NCBI RefSeq assembly: GCF_021287045.1
Contig: NZ_JAJTBG010000006.1
Span: forward strand, 1 to 64,000
Length of the DNA stretch: 64,000 nucleotides
Reading direction: 5' to 3'
From: Oryzomicrobium sp.
GTDB taxonomy: Bacteria > Pseudomonadota > Gammaproteobacteria > Burkholderiales > Rhodocyclaceae
In this document: positions 10,138 through 18,003 of the stretch, one piece after another
Numbering within the stretch: position 1 is the first letter of the stretch
Layout of the letters: each line of letters begins with the position of its first letter
Made by a program: the position numbers and the translations under genes
Notes under the pieces: generated by a model
What the model was told of the DNA's origin: nothing
The model's database searches: none
Seen by the model: only the letters and a program-made list of their open reading frames with translations

Positions 10138-10157
10138 GCGGGCCGGCGGCATGCAAT

Positions 10158-10186
10158 AAGAAAAGGGGGCCTAGGCCCCCTTTTTC
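10158..10186. terminator. Bidirectional rho-independent terminator
   Basis: A perfect self-complementary GGGGGCCTAGGCCCCC (10165-10180) is flanked by AAGAAAA on the left and TTTTT on the right. It can end both the plus-strand methyltransferase gene and the minus-strand response-regulator gene. Confidence 0.9.
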
Positions 10187-10207
10187 ATTGTGCAGCGACG
10201 GTCTGGC

Positions 10208-10858
10208 CTACAGGCGGATGCCGTAGCGGCTGGCGGTGACCAGGGCCTGGGTGCGGCTGGAGACTCCCAGGGCCTTGAAGATGGCGGTGATGTGAATCTT
10301 CACCGTGCCCTCGGAGAGGCCGAGGATCTGGGCGATGTCACGGTTCGACTTGCCCCGGGCCATCAGGCCGAGGACCTCGGCCTGGCGTTCGGTGAGACCG
10401 TAGTCGGCCGGCGAGGCATCCTTGCCCACCTGGCCGGGGGGCACATCCACCTGGCCGCGCTGCACCGGCGGGCGGCTGGGGGTGAAGATCTGGCCTTCGA
10501 GCACCAGGCGCAGGGCGGCCAGCAGGGCCTCGGAAGAATAGGACTTGGGCACGAAGCCGGAAGCGCCGACCTTGAGCGCCCGTGTGACGGTGTGGGTGTC
10601 GTCGTAGGCCGAGACGATCACCACCGGCAGGGCCGGGAAGCGGTCGCGGAACATGGTCAGGCAGCTCAGGCCCTCGACCCCGGGCAGGGCCAGGTCGAGC
10701 AGCACCAAGTCCAGGTCAGGGTTGGACTCGACCAGGGACATGCCGAGCACGCATTCGCCGGCCTCCAAAACCTTCACTTCGTCGTCGAGCTGGCGCACCA
10801 CATTGGCCAGTCCTTCACGGACGAGAGCGTGGTCTTCGATGACGAGCAACTTGAGCAT
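10208..10858 (-). CDS. NarL/FixJ-family response regulator
   Basis: 216 residues: an N-terminal receiver domain and a C-terminal LuxR-type helix-turn-helix. The receiver has the acidic pocket IEDH (residues 7-10), phosphoacceptor Asp55 in LVLLDLALPG, and the conserved Lys in GFVPKSY. The HTH region LTERQAEVLGLMARGKSNRDI is canonical. It should be phosphorylated by a sensor kinase and then bind promoter DNA. No histidine kinase is adjacent, so it is an orphan regulator in this window. It is transcribed away from phaM across a 128-bp gap; regulation of phaM is possible but unproven. Confidence 0.92.
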   Translation of the reverse strand: MLKLLVIEDHALVREGLANVVRQLDDEVKVLEAGECVLGMSLVESNPDLDLVLLDLALPGVEGLSCLTMFRDRFPALPVVIVSAYDDTHTVTRALKVGASGFVPKSYSSEALLAALRLVLEGQIFTPSRPPVQRGQVDVPPGQVGKDASPADYGLTERQAEVLGLMARGKSNRDIAQILGLSEGTVKIHITAIFKALGVSSRTQALVTASRYGIRL

Positions 10859-10986
10859 GGTTCCCCCGGGACGGCCTATTCATGACGTTCGGCTGGCCGC
10901 GATTGTATCACCTCGCACACCCCATGCTCGGCCCCGTAATGGTTGGGTTAATATGACAATTCCCATCACAGAGGAGGCCCGTCATC

Positions 10987-11517
10987 ATGTCAGACCCCAT
11001 CTCCGCTTCGGATCCCATGGAGTTCATGCGCAACATGTGGGGGCAGCTCGGCTTCTCCCTGCCCGGCATGGTCGCGCCGACCCTGGATGTGGACGAACTG
11101 GAAAAACGCATCAAGGACCTCAAGGCGGTCGAAGGCTGGCTGCGCATGAACCTGTCGATGCTGCAACTGACCATCCAGGGCCTGGAAATGCAGCACTCCA
11201 CCCTGGGCGCGGTGCGCGCCATGGGCACCATGGCCAAGGCCAACACCCCCCAGTCCACCGGCGAGAACGGCGCCGGCGGCGAGGCCGCCCAGGCCTTCAC
11301 CGCCGCCGCGACCCAGGCCGCCCTGTGGCCCCTCAACCTGATGAGCCAGATGCAAGCCCAGGTCCAGGACCACCTGGAACAGCACTTCGCCAACGAGCCG
11401 GCCCCGGCCGAGCCCGCCGCCGCCAAACCGGCCCAGGCCGCCAGCGCCAAGAAGGCGGCGCCGCGCAAGCCTGCCGCCAAGGCGGGCAGCAAGTCCGGAG
11501 GCGGCAAGGCCGGCTGA
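10987..11517 (+). CDS. phaM: PhaM-like polyhydroxyalkanoate granule regulatory protein
   Basis: 176 residues. The N-terminus (DPMEFMRNMWGQLGFSLPG, then PTLDVDELEKRIKDLKAVE) matches the PhaM family, which activates PHA synthase PhaC and ties PHB granules to the nucleoid. The middle is a helical, Met/Gln-rich region. The last 35 residues are Lys/Ala/Pro-rich, like the DNA-binding tail of PhaM and histone H1-like proteins. It is shorter than the Ralstonia protein (about 260 residues, from memory). GAGGAGG lies about 10 bp before the ATG. It is a single gene followed by a strong terminator. The phaCAB genes are not in the window. Confidence 0.85.
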   Translation: MSDPISASDPMEFMRNMWGQLGFSLPGMVAPTLDVDELEKRIKDLKAVEGWLRMNLSMLQLTIQGLEMQHSTLGAVRAMGTMAKANTPQSTGENGAGGEAAQAFTAAATQAALWPLNLMSQMQAQVQDHLEQHFANEPAPAEPAAAKPAQAASAKKAAPRKPAAKAGSKSGGGKAG

Positions 11518-11550
11518 ATCCACCGCCACGGCGGCACCTGCGCAATGACG

Positions 11551-11575
11551 AAAGCCCGGGCGTGCCCGGGCTTTT
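11551..11575 (+). terminator. Rho-independent terminator of phaM
   Basis: A perfect 10-bp stem AAGCCCGGGC/GCCCGGGCTT with a GT loop is followed by a short T run (CTTTTGCTTT). It lies 33 bp after the phaM stop and faces the convergent AEC transporter gene. Confidence 0.85.
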
Positions 11576-11686
11576 GCTTTGGCGGAACCGATACCCGCCG
11601 GCGCCCAGGCCAACACCTCAGGCCGGAGCCGGGCATGGCACATGACACGGCGGAGGTCGACAACGGCGGCGTCCGGCGTACTCCCC

Positions 11687-12586
11687 TCAGCCCCCCGCCA
11701 GCCAGCCGGCCCACAGGGGCATGGTGAACATGGAGGCCACGGTGGTGGCGGAAATCAGCCAGGCCACGCTCTGGCCGTCACCGCCCATGCGCATGGCCAG
11801 GATGTAGGCCGACGAGGCGGTGGGCAGGGCGGCGAACAGCACCGCCACTTGCAGGTTGAGGCCGTCCAGGCCCAGGGCCCGGCCGAGCAGCAGGGCGGCC
11901 ACAGGCAGGGCGAACAGCTTGACCGCCACCAGGTAGACGCCAGCGCCGCGCAGGGGCGTGCCGCCGCGAAAGCGCAGCGCCGCCCCCACCGCCATCAGGC
12001 CCAGGGCCACTGAGGCGTCCCCCAGGCGGCCGAGGAAGACCTGCAAGGGCTTGGGCGGGACGAAGCCCAGCAGGTTGAGGGCCAGGCCGGCCAGGGTGGC
12101 CCAGATCAGGGGGTTACGGGCGATCTCGCGCCACACGTTGGCCTCGGCGTGGCGGGCCAGCATCCACACCGCCACGGTGTTGGCCAGGGGCACGGCGCAG
12201 CCGGTGACCAGGGCCATGGTGGCGATGCCCGGGGCGCCGAACAGCAGCCCGGCGCTGGCCAGGGCCACGTAAGTGTTGAAGCGGAAGCTGCACTGGAAGA
12301 CCGAGGCGAACACCATCGGCGTCGGGCGGAACACCGGCCGCACCAGGGCGCCCAGCACCATCCCCACCCCCATCGCCAGGTAGGCGGTGAGCACCAGGGG
12401 CGCGGCGGCCCCCAGGTCCAGGGGGGTCTTCATCACCGCGTTGACCAGCAGGGCGGGGAAGAGGACGTAGTAGACGACCTTTTCCAGGCCGGTCCAGAAG
12501 TGGTCGCCCAGGTGCAAGTGGCGGCGAAGGCCGTAGCCGAGCAGGATCAGGGCGAAATCGGGAAGGAGCAGGAGAGCGGCGGACAT
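11687..12586 (-). CDS. AEC-family transporter (auxin efflux carrier type)
   Basis: 299 residues and almost entirely hydrophobic, with about 8-10 membrane helices in two halves, as in the AEC (auxin efflux carrier/malonate carrier) family of permeases. The N-terminus PDFALILLGYGLRRHLHLGDHFWTGLEKVVYYVLFPALLV is typical. A conserved polar break occurs in the fourth helix and in the TGCAVPLANTV segment. Family members export or import organic acids, amino acids or auxin-like compounds. The substrate cannot be read from the sequence. It is monocistronic, converging on phaM. Confidence 0.88.
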   Translation of the reverse strand: MSAALLLLPDFALILLGYGLRRHLHLGDHFWTGLEKVVYYVLFPALLVNAVMKTPLDLGAAAPLVLTAYLAMGVGMVLGALVRPVFRPTPMVFASVFQCSFRFNTYVALASAGLLFGAPGIATMALVTGCAVPLANTVAVWMLARHAEANVWREIARNPLIWATLAGLALNLLGFVPPKPLQVFLGRLGDASVALGLMAVGAALRFRGGTPLRGAGVYLVAVKLFALPVAALLLGRALGLDGLNLQVAVLFAALPTASSAYILAMRMGGDGQSVAWLISATTVASMFTMPLWAGWLAGG

Positions 12587-12968
12587 GGGGCGATTCTACG
12601 CAATGCGCGTCCCGGGGACACACCGGCCGATGGACGGAGATCGGCCATGGGCGCGGCGTTCGGCCAGGTCGGCGCACCGCGGGGGGCATCCGCACGGCTG
12701 GTGGTGCGGGCCTGTGGAGGCGGTGGCAAGCGGTGGCAGCCGGTCCGGCGGCGCCATGCAGGCGTGGCGCCGCGTCGATCCATTAATTTTCTTCAAGTAT
12801 TTGGAAGCGCCAGCCGCCAAACCCAACGACTGGCGCGGACCTTTGATTTCCCCCCGGTCGGATACTTGAATATTTTTAATATATCGCCCGGCCGGGCGGG
12901 CAATCCGGCGCCGAGCGACGGCCAACCTCCGACCGCCACCCTCTGGCGGCCTGCCGCCGACCGGCGTC
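12587..12968. other. Intergenic region with AT-rich nested inverted repeat
   Basis: 382 bp between two minus-strand genes, with no credible coding sequence. The notable content is an AT-rich stretch (12781-12885) that breaks the surrounding very high GC. It contains the nested inverted repeat annotated separately and one copy of the dispersed CTGGCGCGG sequence. Confidence 0.6.
12792..12870. repeat. Nested inverted repeat with CTGGCGCGG core
   Basis: Outer arms TTCAAGTAT (12792-12800) and ATACTTGAA (12862-12870) are perfect 9-bp inverted repeats, each extended outward by AT-rich sequence. Inside are a second inverted pair, GCGCCAG (12807-12813) and CTGGCGC (12830-12836). The inner right arm is the core of the dispersed repeat (ACTGGCGCGGACCTTT, 12829-12844) that recurs in other intergenic regions here. 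It could be a hairpin, a MITE-like remnant or an operator. Confidence 0.6.
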
Positions 12969-14171
12969 CTAAAGGATGCCCTGGGCCAGCAGGCCGTCCA
13001 CCTCGTCCATGGCGAAGCCCGCGTCGAGCAGGATGGCCCGGCTGTCCTGGCCTGGGGCCGGCGGTTCCCCTCCGGCGGTCAGGCGCACCCCGTCCATGAC
13101 GAAGGGGGAGGCGGCGGCGCCGCTGCGCAGCTCATCTCCGGCCAGCCCCCGGGCCTGGAACTGGGGCAGGTGCAGGGCTTCCTCCGGGGTCAGCACCGGG
13201 GTGACGCAGGCGTCCACCGTGGCAAAGCGTTCGGCCCAGTGGGCCAGGGGACGGCTGGCGATCAGGTCGGCCACCGCGGCGCGCAGGGCGTCGCGCTCGG
13301 CCCCGTCCAGGTGCTGCTGGCCGGCCCACTCCGGCCGCTCCACGGTGGCGCAGAAGGCCGCCCAGAACTTGGCCTCCAGGGCGCCCACCGCCAGGTGGCG
13401 GCCGTCCTGGGTGGCGTAGACGCCGTACCAGGGCAGCCCGCCGGTGAGCATTTCCTCGCCCCGGGGCGCGGCGGCGCCGGCCTCGGCGAGCAGGGGGGTC
13501 ATGTGGTGGGTGAGCACCACCTCGGCCATGGCCACGTCGAGCATCCGCCCCTGGCCGCTCTGCCGGGCGCCGTAGAGGGCGGCGACGATGGACAGGGCGG
13601 CCGGCAGGGCGCCACCGAGCAGGTCGCCGATTTGCAGGCTGGGAATGGCGGGCTGGACGGCGCCGGTGCTGGCGGTGCGCTCCAACACGCCGCTGACCGC
13701 CAGGTAGTTGAGGTCGTGGCCGGCCAGGTCGCGCCAGGGGCCGTCCTGGCCGTAGCCGGTGATGGCGCAATAGACCAGGCGCGGATTGACGGCCTTGAGC
13801 GCCTCGTAGCCCAGGCCGAGGCGGTCCATCACCCCGGGGCGGAAGCTTTCCACCAGCACGTCGGCGGATTCGGCCAGGCGGCGCAGCACGGCCTTGCCCA
13901 GGGGATGCTTGAGGTCCAGGCGCAGGGCGCGCTTGCCCCGGTTGAGGGCGCGGAAGAAGCGGCTGTCGGAATCGCGCAAGCCGGGAGGCGGCGGGCCCAT
14001 TTCCCGGGCGTAGTCGCCGGCGCCGGTGTCCTCGATCTTGATGATCTCGGCCCCCAGGTCGGCCAGGTGGCGGGTGGCCAGGGGGCCGGGCAGCAGCCGG
14101 GTCAGGTCGAGGACGCGCACACCGTGCAGCGGGGCGGCGGCGGATGATGTGGGGGAGGAAGGGCGGGTCAC
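12969..14171 (-). CDS. Class III (CaiB/BaiF family) CoA-transferase or acyl-CoA racemase
   Basis: 400 residues. The N-terminus LHGVRVLDLTRLLPGPLATRHLADLGAEIIKIE is the CaiB/BaiF/alpha-methylacyl-CoA racemase signature, followed by FRALNRGKRALRLDLKHP and YCAITGYGQDGPW. Family members move CoA between carboxylic acids or racemise 2-methylacyl-CoAs. The sequence looks closer to the racemase-like group. It is the last gene of a minus-strand cluster, 94 bp after the PaaK-like ligase and behind a Liv transporter, so it probably acts on the imported and activated acid. Specificity is not determinable here. Confidence 0.85.
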   Translation of the reverse strand: MTRPSSPTSSAAAPLHGVRVLDLTRLLPGPLATRHLADLGAEIIKIEDTGAGDYAREMGPPPPGLRDSDSRFFRALNRGKRALRLDLKHPLGKAVLRRLAESADVLVESFRPGVMDRLGLGYEALKAVNPRLVYCAITGYGQDGPWRDLAGHDLNYLAVSGVLERTASTGAVQPAIPSLQIGDLLGGALPAALSIVAALYGARQSGQGRMLDVAMAEVVLTHHMTPLLAEAGAAAPRGEEMLTGGLPWYGVYATQDGRHLAVGALEAKFWAAFCATVERPEWAGQQHLDGAERDALRAAVADLIASRPLAHWAERFATVDACVTPVLTPEEALHLPQFQARGLAGDELRSGAAASPFVMDGVRLTAGGEPPAPGQDSRAILLDAGFAMDEVDGLLAQGIL

Positions 14172-14265
14172 GGCAGCGACTCCAGGCAGGGCCGGATGAA
14201 AAACCCCGGGACCGCAGCGATGACGGGCCCGGGGTTGCGGAAAGGCATGGAAGGGCGGAGCGGGA

Positions 14266-15498
14266 TCAGTCGTACTTGCGGGCGTCCTCGATCACCTTGC
14301 CGTCGTTGGGCAAGGCGCCGGGGGCGGCCAGGACGACCTCGCCGCGCAGCTTGGTGATGTCGCGCACGCTGCCCACCAGGGCTTCGGCCAGGCCGTCGGG
14401 CCGGCTGTCGACCTCGCAATGCACCACCATGTTGTCCTGGCCGGAAGCGTTGTCCACCACGATGCGGGCGCGGCGCACCTCGGGATGGCGCTTGACCAGG
14501 GCCGCCACCTGGGAGGGATGGACGAACATGCCCTTGATCTTGGTGGTCTGGTCGGCCCGGCCCATCCAGCCCTTGATGCGGGTGTTGGTGCGGCCGCAGG
14601 GGGAGATGCCGGGCAGCACCGCCGACATGTCGCCGGTGGCGAAGCGGATCAGCGGGTAGTCCGGGTTGAAGGTGGTCACCACCACCTCGCCCACCTCCCC
14701 TTCGGCCACCGGGTCGCCGGTGCCGGGGCGGACGATCTCGACGATGATGTCTTCGTCGATGACCATGCCTTCCATGGCCGGGGTCTCGTAGGCGATCAGC
14801 CCCAGGTCGGCGGTGGCGTAGCACTGCAACACCTGCAATCCCCGCTCCTGGAAGCTCTTGCGTACCACCGGCAGCAGGGCCTCGCCGGACACCAGGGCCG
14901 TCTTCAGGCTGGAGATGTCGGCGCCCTGCTCGTCGGCCTTGTCGGCAATGATCTTGAGGAAGGACGGGGTGCCGACGTAGCCAGCCGGGCGCATCAGGGT
15001 GATGGCCTCAACCTGCTGGTCGGTCTGCCCCACCCCGGCGGGGAACATCGGGCAGCCCAGGCGGGCGATGCCGCCGGCGAAGATGAAGGCCCCCGGGGTG
15101 AAGTGAAAGGAAAAGCAGTTGTGCACCAGGTCGCCGGGGCGAAAGCCGGCGGCGTAGAGGGCCCGGGCCATGCGCCAGGGGTCCTGGCCCTTGCCTTCCG
15201 GCTCCAGGATCGGCCCGGGGGAGCAATAGACGTGGCGCAGGTTGCCAAGCGGCGTGGCGGCCAGGCCGCCGAAGGGCGGGGCCGCCTTCTGTCGCTCGAT
15301 CAGGTCGGACTTGTGGATCACCGGCAGGGCGGCCAGGGCCGCCCGGTTGTGGATGTCGGCCGGGTCGATGTCGGCCAGGATCTCGGCGAAATAGGGGGCG
15401 TGGGCCTTGGCATGGGCCGCCTGGCGTGGCAGGCGGTCGAACAGGGAACGCTCCCGCTCGGCGGGGTCGCGGGTTTCGAGAGAGTCGTAGTGGGGCAT
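14266..15498 (-). CDS. PaaK-like phenylacetate/aryl-CoA ligase (AMP-forming)
   Basis: 410 residues, similar in length to phenylacetate-CoA ligase PaaK (about 430). The PaaK-type N-terminus has ETRDPAERERSLFDRLPRQ and HAPYFAEIL. Internal motifs include VHNCFSFHFTPG, the QCYATADLGLIAYE segment, and FATGDMSAVLPG with the conserved Asp that contacts the AMP ribose. Reaction of the family: arylacetate or benzoate + ATP + CoA to acyl-CoA + AMP + PPi. The usual Thr/Ser-Gly-Thr-Thr-Gly loop of the wider superfamily is replaced here by YCSPGPILEPEGKG, so this is a divergent PaaK relative. It sits between livF and a CoA-transferase gene, supporting a role in acid activation after uptake. Confidence 0.82.
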   Translation of the reverse strand: MPHYDSLETRDPAERERSLFDRLPRQAAHAKAHAPYFAEILADIDPADIHNRAALAALPVIHKSDLIERQKAAPPFGGLAATPLGNLRHVYCSPGPILEPEGKGQDPWRMARALYAAGFRPGDLVHNCFSFHFTPGAFIFAGGIARLGCPMFPAGVGQTDQQVEAITLMRPAGYVGTPSFLKIIADKADEQGADISSLKTALVSGEALLPVVRKSFQERGLQVLQCYATADLGLIAYETPAMEGMVIDEDIIVEIVRPGTGDPVAEGEVGEVVVTTFNPDYPLIRFATGDMSAVLPGISPCGRTNTRIKGWMGRADQTTKIKGMFVHPSQVAALVKRHPEVRRARIVVDNASGQDNMVVHCEVDSRPDGLAEALVGSVRDITKLRGEVVLAAPGALPNDGKVIEDARKYD

Positions 15499-15658
15499 GG
15501 CAGCCTCGCGAAACGAAAGGGTTGGGCCGGTGCTGGTTGGGGGATGCGGGGTCTGGCGACGGCTTTCGCGGCGAACCGGGTCCGCTCCGGCGGCAACAGG
15601 GGAGCCGCGGGCCGGCCGCTGCCGGACCCGGGGCGCTGCGCCGTGCCGCGGGAGGGGA

Positions 15659-16489
15659 TCAGGAAAGCCAGCGCTTGCGCCGGCGGTAGTGCTTGACGTC
15701 GCGGAAGCTCTTGCGCCCGGCGGAGGACAGGCCCAGGTAGAACTCCTTGACGTCCTCGTTGCTGCGCAGCTCTTCGGCGGCGCCTTCCATGACGATGCGC
15801 CCCGATTCGAGGATGTAGCCGAAGTCGGCGTAGCGCAGGGCCACCATGGTGTTCTGCTCGGCGAGCAGGAAGCTGACGTTTTCCCGGGCGTTGAGGTCCT
15901 TCACGATCTCGAAGATCTCCTCGACGATCTGGGGCGCCAGGCCCATGGAGGGCTCGTCGAGCAGGATCATTTCCGGGCTGGCCATCAGCGCCCGGCCGAT
16001 GGCGCACATCTGCTGCTCGCCGCCGGAGGTGTAGCCAGCCTGGGACTTGCGCCGGGTCTTGAGGCGCGGGAAGTAGTGGTAGACCTTCTCCAGGCTCTCG
16101 TTGAGCTGGCCCCGGGAGATGGACTGGGTGTAGGCCCCGGTGAGGAGGTTCTCCTCGATGGTCAGGTGGCCGAAGCAGTGGCGCCCTTCCATCACCTGGA
16201 TGACGCCCTGGCGCACCAGGTCGGAAGGCGTCAGCTGGTCCACCCGGGAACCCTTGAATTCGACGCTGCCCTTGGTGACGTCGCCCCGTTCGGCGCGCAG
16301 CAGGTTGGAGATGGCCTTCAGGGTGGTGGTCTTGCCCGCGCCGTTGGCGCCGAGCAGGGCGACGATCTTGCCCTTGGGCACGGTCAGGGAAACCCCCTTC
16401 AGCACCAGGATCACGTGGTCGTAGATGACCTCGATGTTGTTGATGCTCAGGTAGTCGGCACCGGGTACTGCGGCAATGTGTGCGGTCAT
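15659..16489 (-). CDS. livF: Branched-chain amino acid/aromatic acid-type ABC transporter ATP-binding protein LivF
   Basis: 276 residues. One ABC domain with Walker A GANGAGKTT (about 47-55), signature SGGEQQM, Walker B MILLDEPSMGL and switch region LLAEQNT. LivF and LivG form the ATPase dimer of Liv (HAAT) importers at the inner membrane. The C-terminal extension (KSFRDVKHYRRRKRWLS) is longer and more basic than in amino-acid LivF proteins, a trait I associate with aromatic-acid-linked Liv systems. It lies 70 bp downstream of the binding-protein gene, from which it is separated by a strong stem-loop. Confidence 0.92.
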   Translation of the reverse strand: MTAHIAAVPGADYLSINNIEVIYDHVILVLKGVSLTVPKGKIVALLGANGAGKTTTLKAISNLLRAERGDVTKGSVEFKGSRVDQLTPSDLVRQGVIQVMEGRHCFGHLTIEENLLTGAYTQSISRGQLNESLEKVYHYFPRLKTRRKSQAGYTSGGEQQMCAIGRALMASPEMILLDEPSMGLAPQIVEEIFEIVKDLNARENVSFLLAEQNTMVALRYADFGYILESGRIVMEGAAEELRSNEDVKEFYLGLSSAGRKSFRDVKHYRRRKRWLS

Positions 16490-16520
16490 GTGTCGTCCCG
16501 TTTCACAGGTGGCGGGGCGG

Positions 16521-16544
16521 GCGCGGCGCCCAGGGGCGCCGCGC
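16521..16544 (-). promoter_or_regulatory. Intercistronic stem-loop between the binding-protein gene and livF
   Basis: A perfect 10-bp stem GCGCGGCGCC/GGCGCCGCGC with a 4-nt loop lies in the 70-bp gap after the binding-protein stop codon. No T run follows, so it is unlikely to be a full terminator. Such hairpins after binding-protein genes usually protect the upstream mRNA from 3' exonucleases and raise binding protein over the ABC subunits. Confidence 0.75.
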
Positions 16545-16559
16545 CGCTTTCCTCGCGGC

Positions 16560-17882
16560 TTACTTTTCCTTGGAGCAGTCGCGCGGGGTGATGCCCTTTT
16601 CCTTGGCGTACTGCTTGGCCGAGGCTTCGAACAGCGGGTGGATCAGGGACTTGTTGCCCTCGATCCAGTCGGACACGGGCACCCACTTGGCGCCGTCCCA
16701 CTGCTGGATCTTCACCTTGCCGGAACCCTCGTGGTTGCTGCAGGAGGTCTTCACCTCGGGCAGCAGGCCGGTGGCGCCCAGGGTCTTGATGCGGGCGTCG
16801 GTGACGTTGAGGTTCTCAAGACCCCAGCGCACCTGCTCGCCGGTCATGGACTTGCCCTTGCCGTACTTTTCCTGGGCCTTGTAGATGGCCTCCACCGACA
16901 CCACGGCGGCGGATACGCCGCGGTTGTAGAGGATGGTGCCGAGCTTGGACTTGTCCTTCAGGTTGCCGTGGCCGCCGGCATAGACCACCTTCTCGATGTC
17001 GGCGATGAGGGGCACGCTCTTGCCGGCCACGTTCCAGGTGGCGGACATGTAGCCCTTGGCGGCGTCGCCGGCGGGCACGGTGTCCTCCTCGGAGCCGGCC
17101 CACCAGGAGCCGACGATCTTGTCGCGGGGGTAGCCCACCTTCTGGGCGGCCTTCAGGGCGGTCTGGTTCATCACCCCCCAGCCCCAGAAGATCACGTAGT
17201 CGGGCTTTTCCTGGCGGATCTTGAGCCACTGGGCGCCCTGCTCGTTACCCGGGTGGGCCACGGGAATCTGCACCAGGTTGAACTTGTTCAGGCGGCTCTC
17301 GGCCTCCAGGGCGACGATCGGCTCCTTGCCGTAGGCGGAGTCGTGGTACAGGAAGACGATCTTCTTGCCGTCCAGGCTGCCCTTTTCCTTGTCCTTGAGG
17401 AACTTGACGATGGCCGAAGCCTGCATCTGGTAGGTGGTGATCAGGGGGAAGGCGTAGGGAAAGACCGAGCCGTCCACCGCATCGGTACGGCCGTAGCCCA
17501 TCATCGCCAGGGGCAGCTTGTCCTGGGCGGACTTGTCCACCAGGGCGTAGGAGATGCCGGTGGACATGGTGTGGATCGGACCGGCAGAAACCTTGGCCTT
17601 GGACTTGAGGCGCTCGTAGCACTCGACGCCCTTGGCGTTGTTGTACTCGGTTTCGCACTCTTCCCAGGTGATCTTCACCCCGTTGATCCCGCCGTTCTTC
17701 ATGTTGACGTAGTTCAGGTAGTCGATGAACCCGCCGTAGAAAGCCTCGCCGTTGGCGCCGTAGGGGCCGACGCGGTAGGAGGGGATGGGGAAGAACTGGT
17801 CGTCGGCCATAGCAGCGCCGGGAGCAGCAAACACGGCGGCCACGGCAGCGGCGCAGGCAACGGATTTGAATTGCTTGAACAT
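16560..17882 (-). CDS. Liv-type ABC transporter periplasmic substrate-binding protein
   Basis: 440 residues from the ATG at 17882, chosen because GAGGAG lies about 7 bp upstream and a clean signal peptide follows (MFKQFKSVACAAAVAAVF, cleavage near AMA-DD). The mature protein is a type I periplasmic binding fold of the LivJ/LivK kind: NGEAFYGGFIDYLNYVNMKNGG, KITWEECETEYNNAKGVECYERLK, and YVIFWGWGVMNQTALKAAQKVGYP. It is longer than amino-acid LivJ (about 370), like the ligand-binding proteins of Liv systems in aromatic- or acid-degradation clusters. It would deliver the substrate to LivHM. It is flanked on both sides by strong stem-loops within the operon. Confidence 0.9.
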   Translation of the reverse strand: MFKQFKSVACAAAVAAVFAAPGAAMADDQFFPIPSYRVGPYGANGEAFYGGFIDYLNYVNMKNGGINGVKITWEECETEYNNAKGVECYERLKSKAKVSAGPIHTMSTGISYALVDKSAQDKLPLAMMGYGRTDAVDGSVFPYAFPLITTYQMQASAIVKFLKDKEKGSLDGKKIVFLYHDSAYGKEPIVALEAESRLNKFNLVQIPVAHPGNEQGAQWLKIRQEKPDYVIFWGWGVMNQTALKAAQKVGYPRDKIVGSWWAGSEEDTVPAGDAAKGYMSATWNVAGKSVPLIADIEKVVYAGGHGNLKDKSKLGTILYNRGVSAAVVSVEAIYKAQEKYGKGKSMTGEQVRWGLENLNVTDARIKTLGATGLLPEVKTSCSNHEGSGKVKIQQWDGAKWVPVSDWIEGNKSLIHPLFEASAKQYAKEKGITPRDCSKEK

Positions 17883-17937
17883 GATGTGTCTCCTCTTCGT
17901 TGGTATGGAACTACACGGCGGAGGGGCCGCCCCTTCG

Positions 17938-18003
17938 ATACGGATTCGCTTTCGGCCGGCCAACGCGGCGGTGCGACGCCGGCCGGTTGAAGCGAAGCCG
18001 TAT
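17938..18003 (-). promoter_or_regulatory. Long stem-loop between livM and the binding-protein gene
   Basis: The two ends of this 66-bp segment are complementary: ATACGG then TTCGCTT then CGGCCGGC on the left, and GCCGGCCG then AAGCGAA then CCGTAT on the right. This gives about 21 paired positions with small bulges. It starts exactly at the livM stop codon. No T run follows. It probably marks an mRNA processing or stabilisation point upstream of the highly expressed binding-protein gene. Confidence 0.75.
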
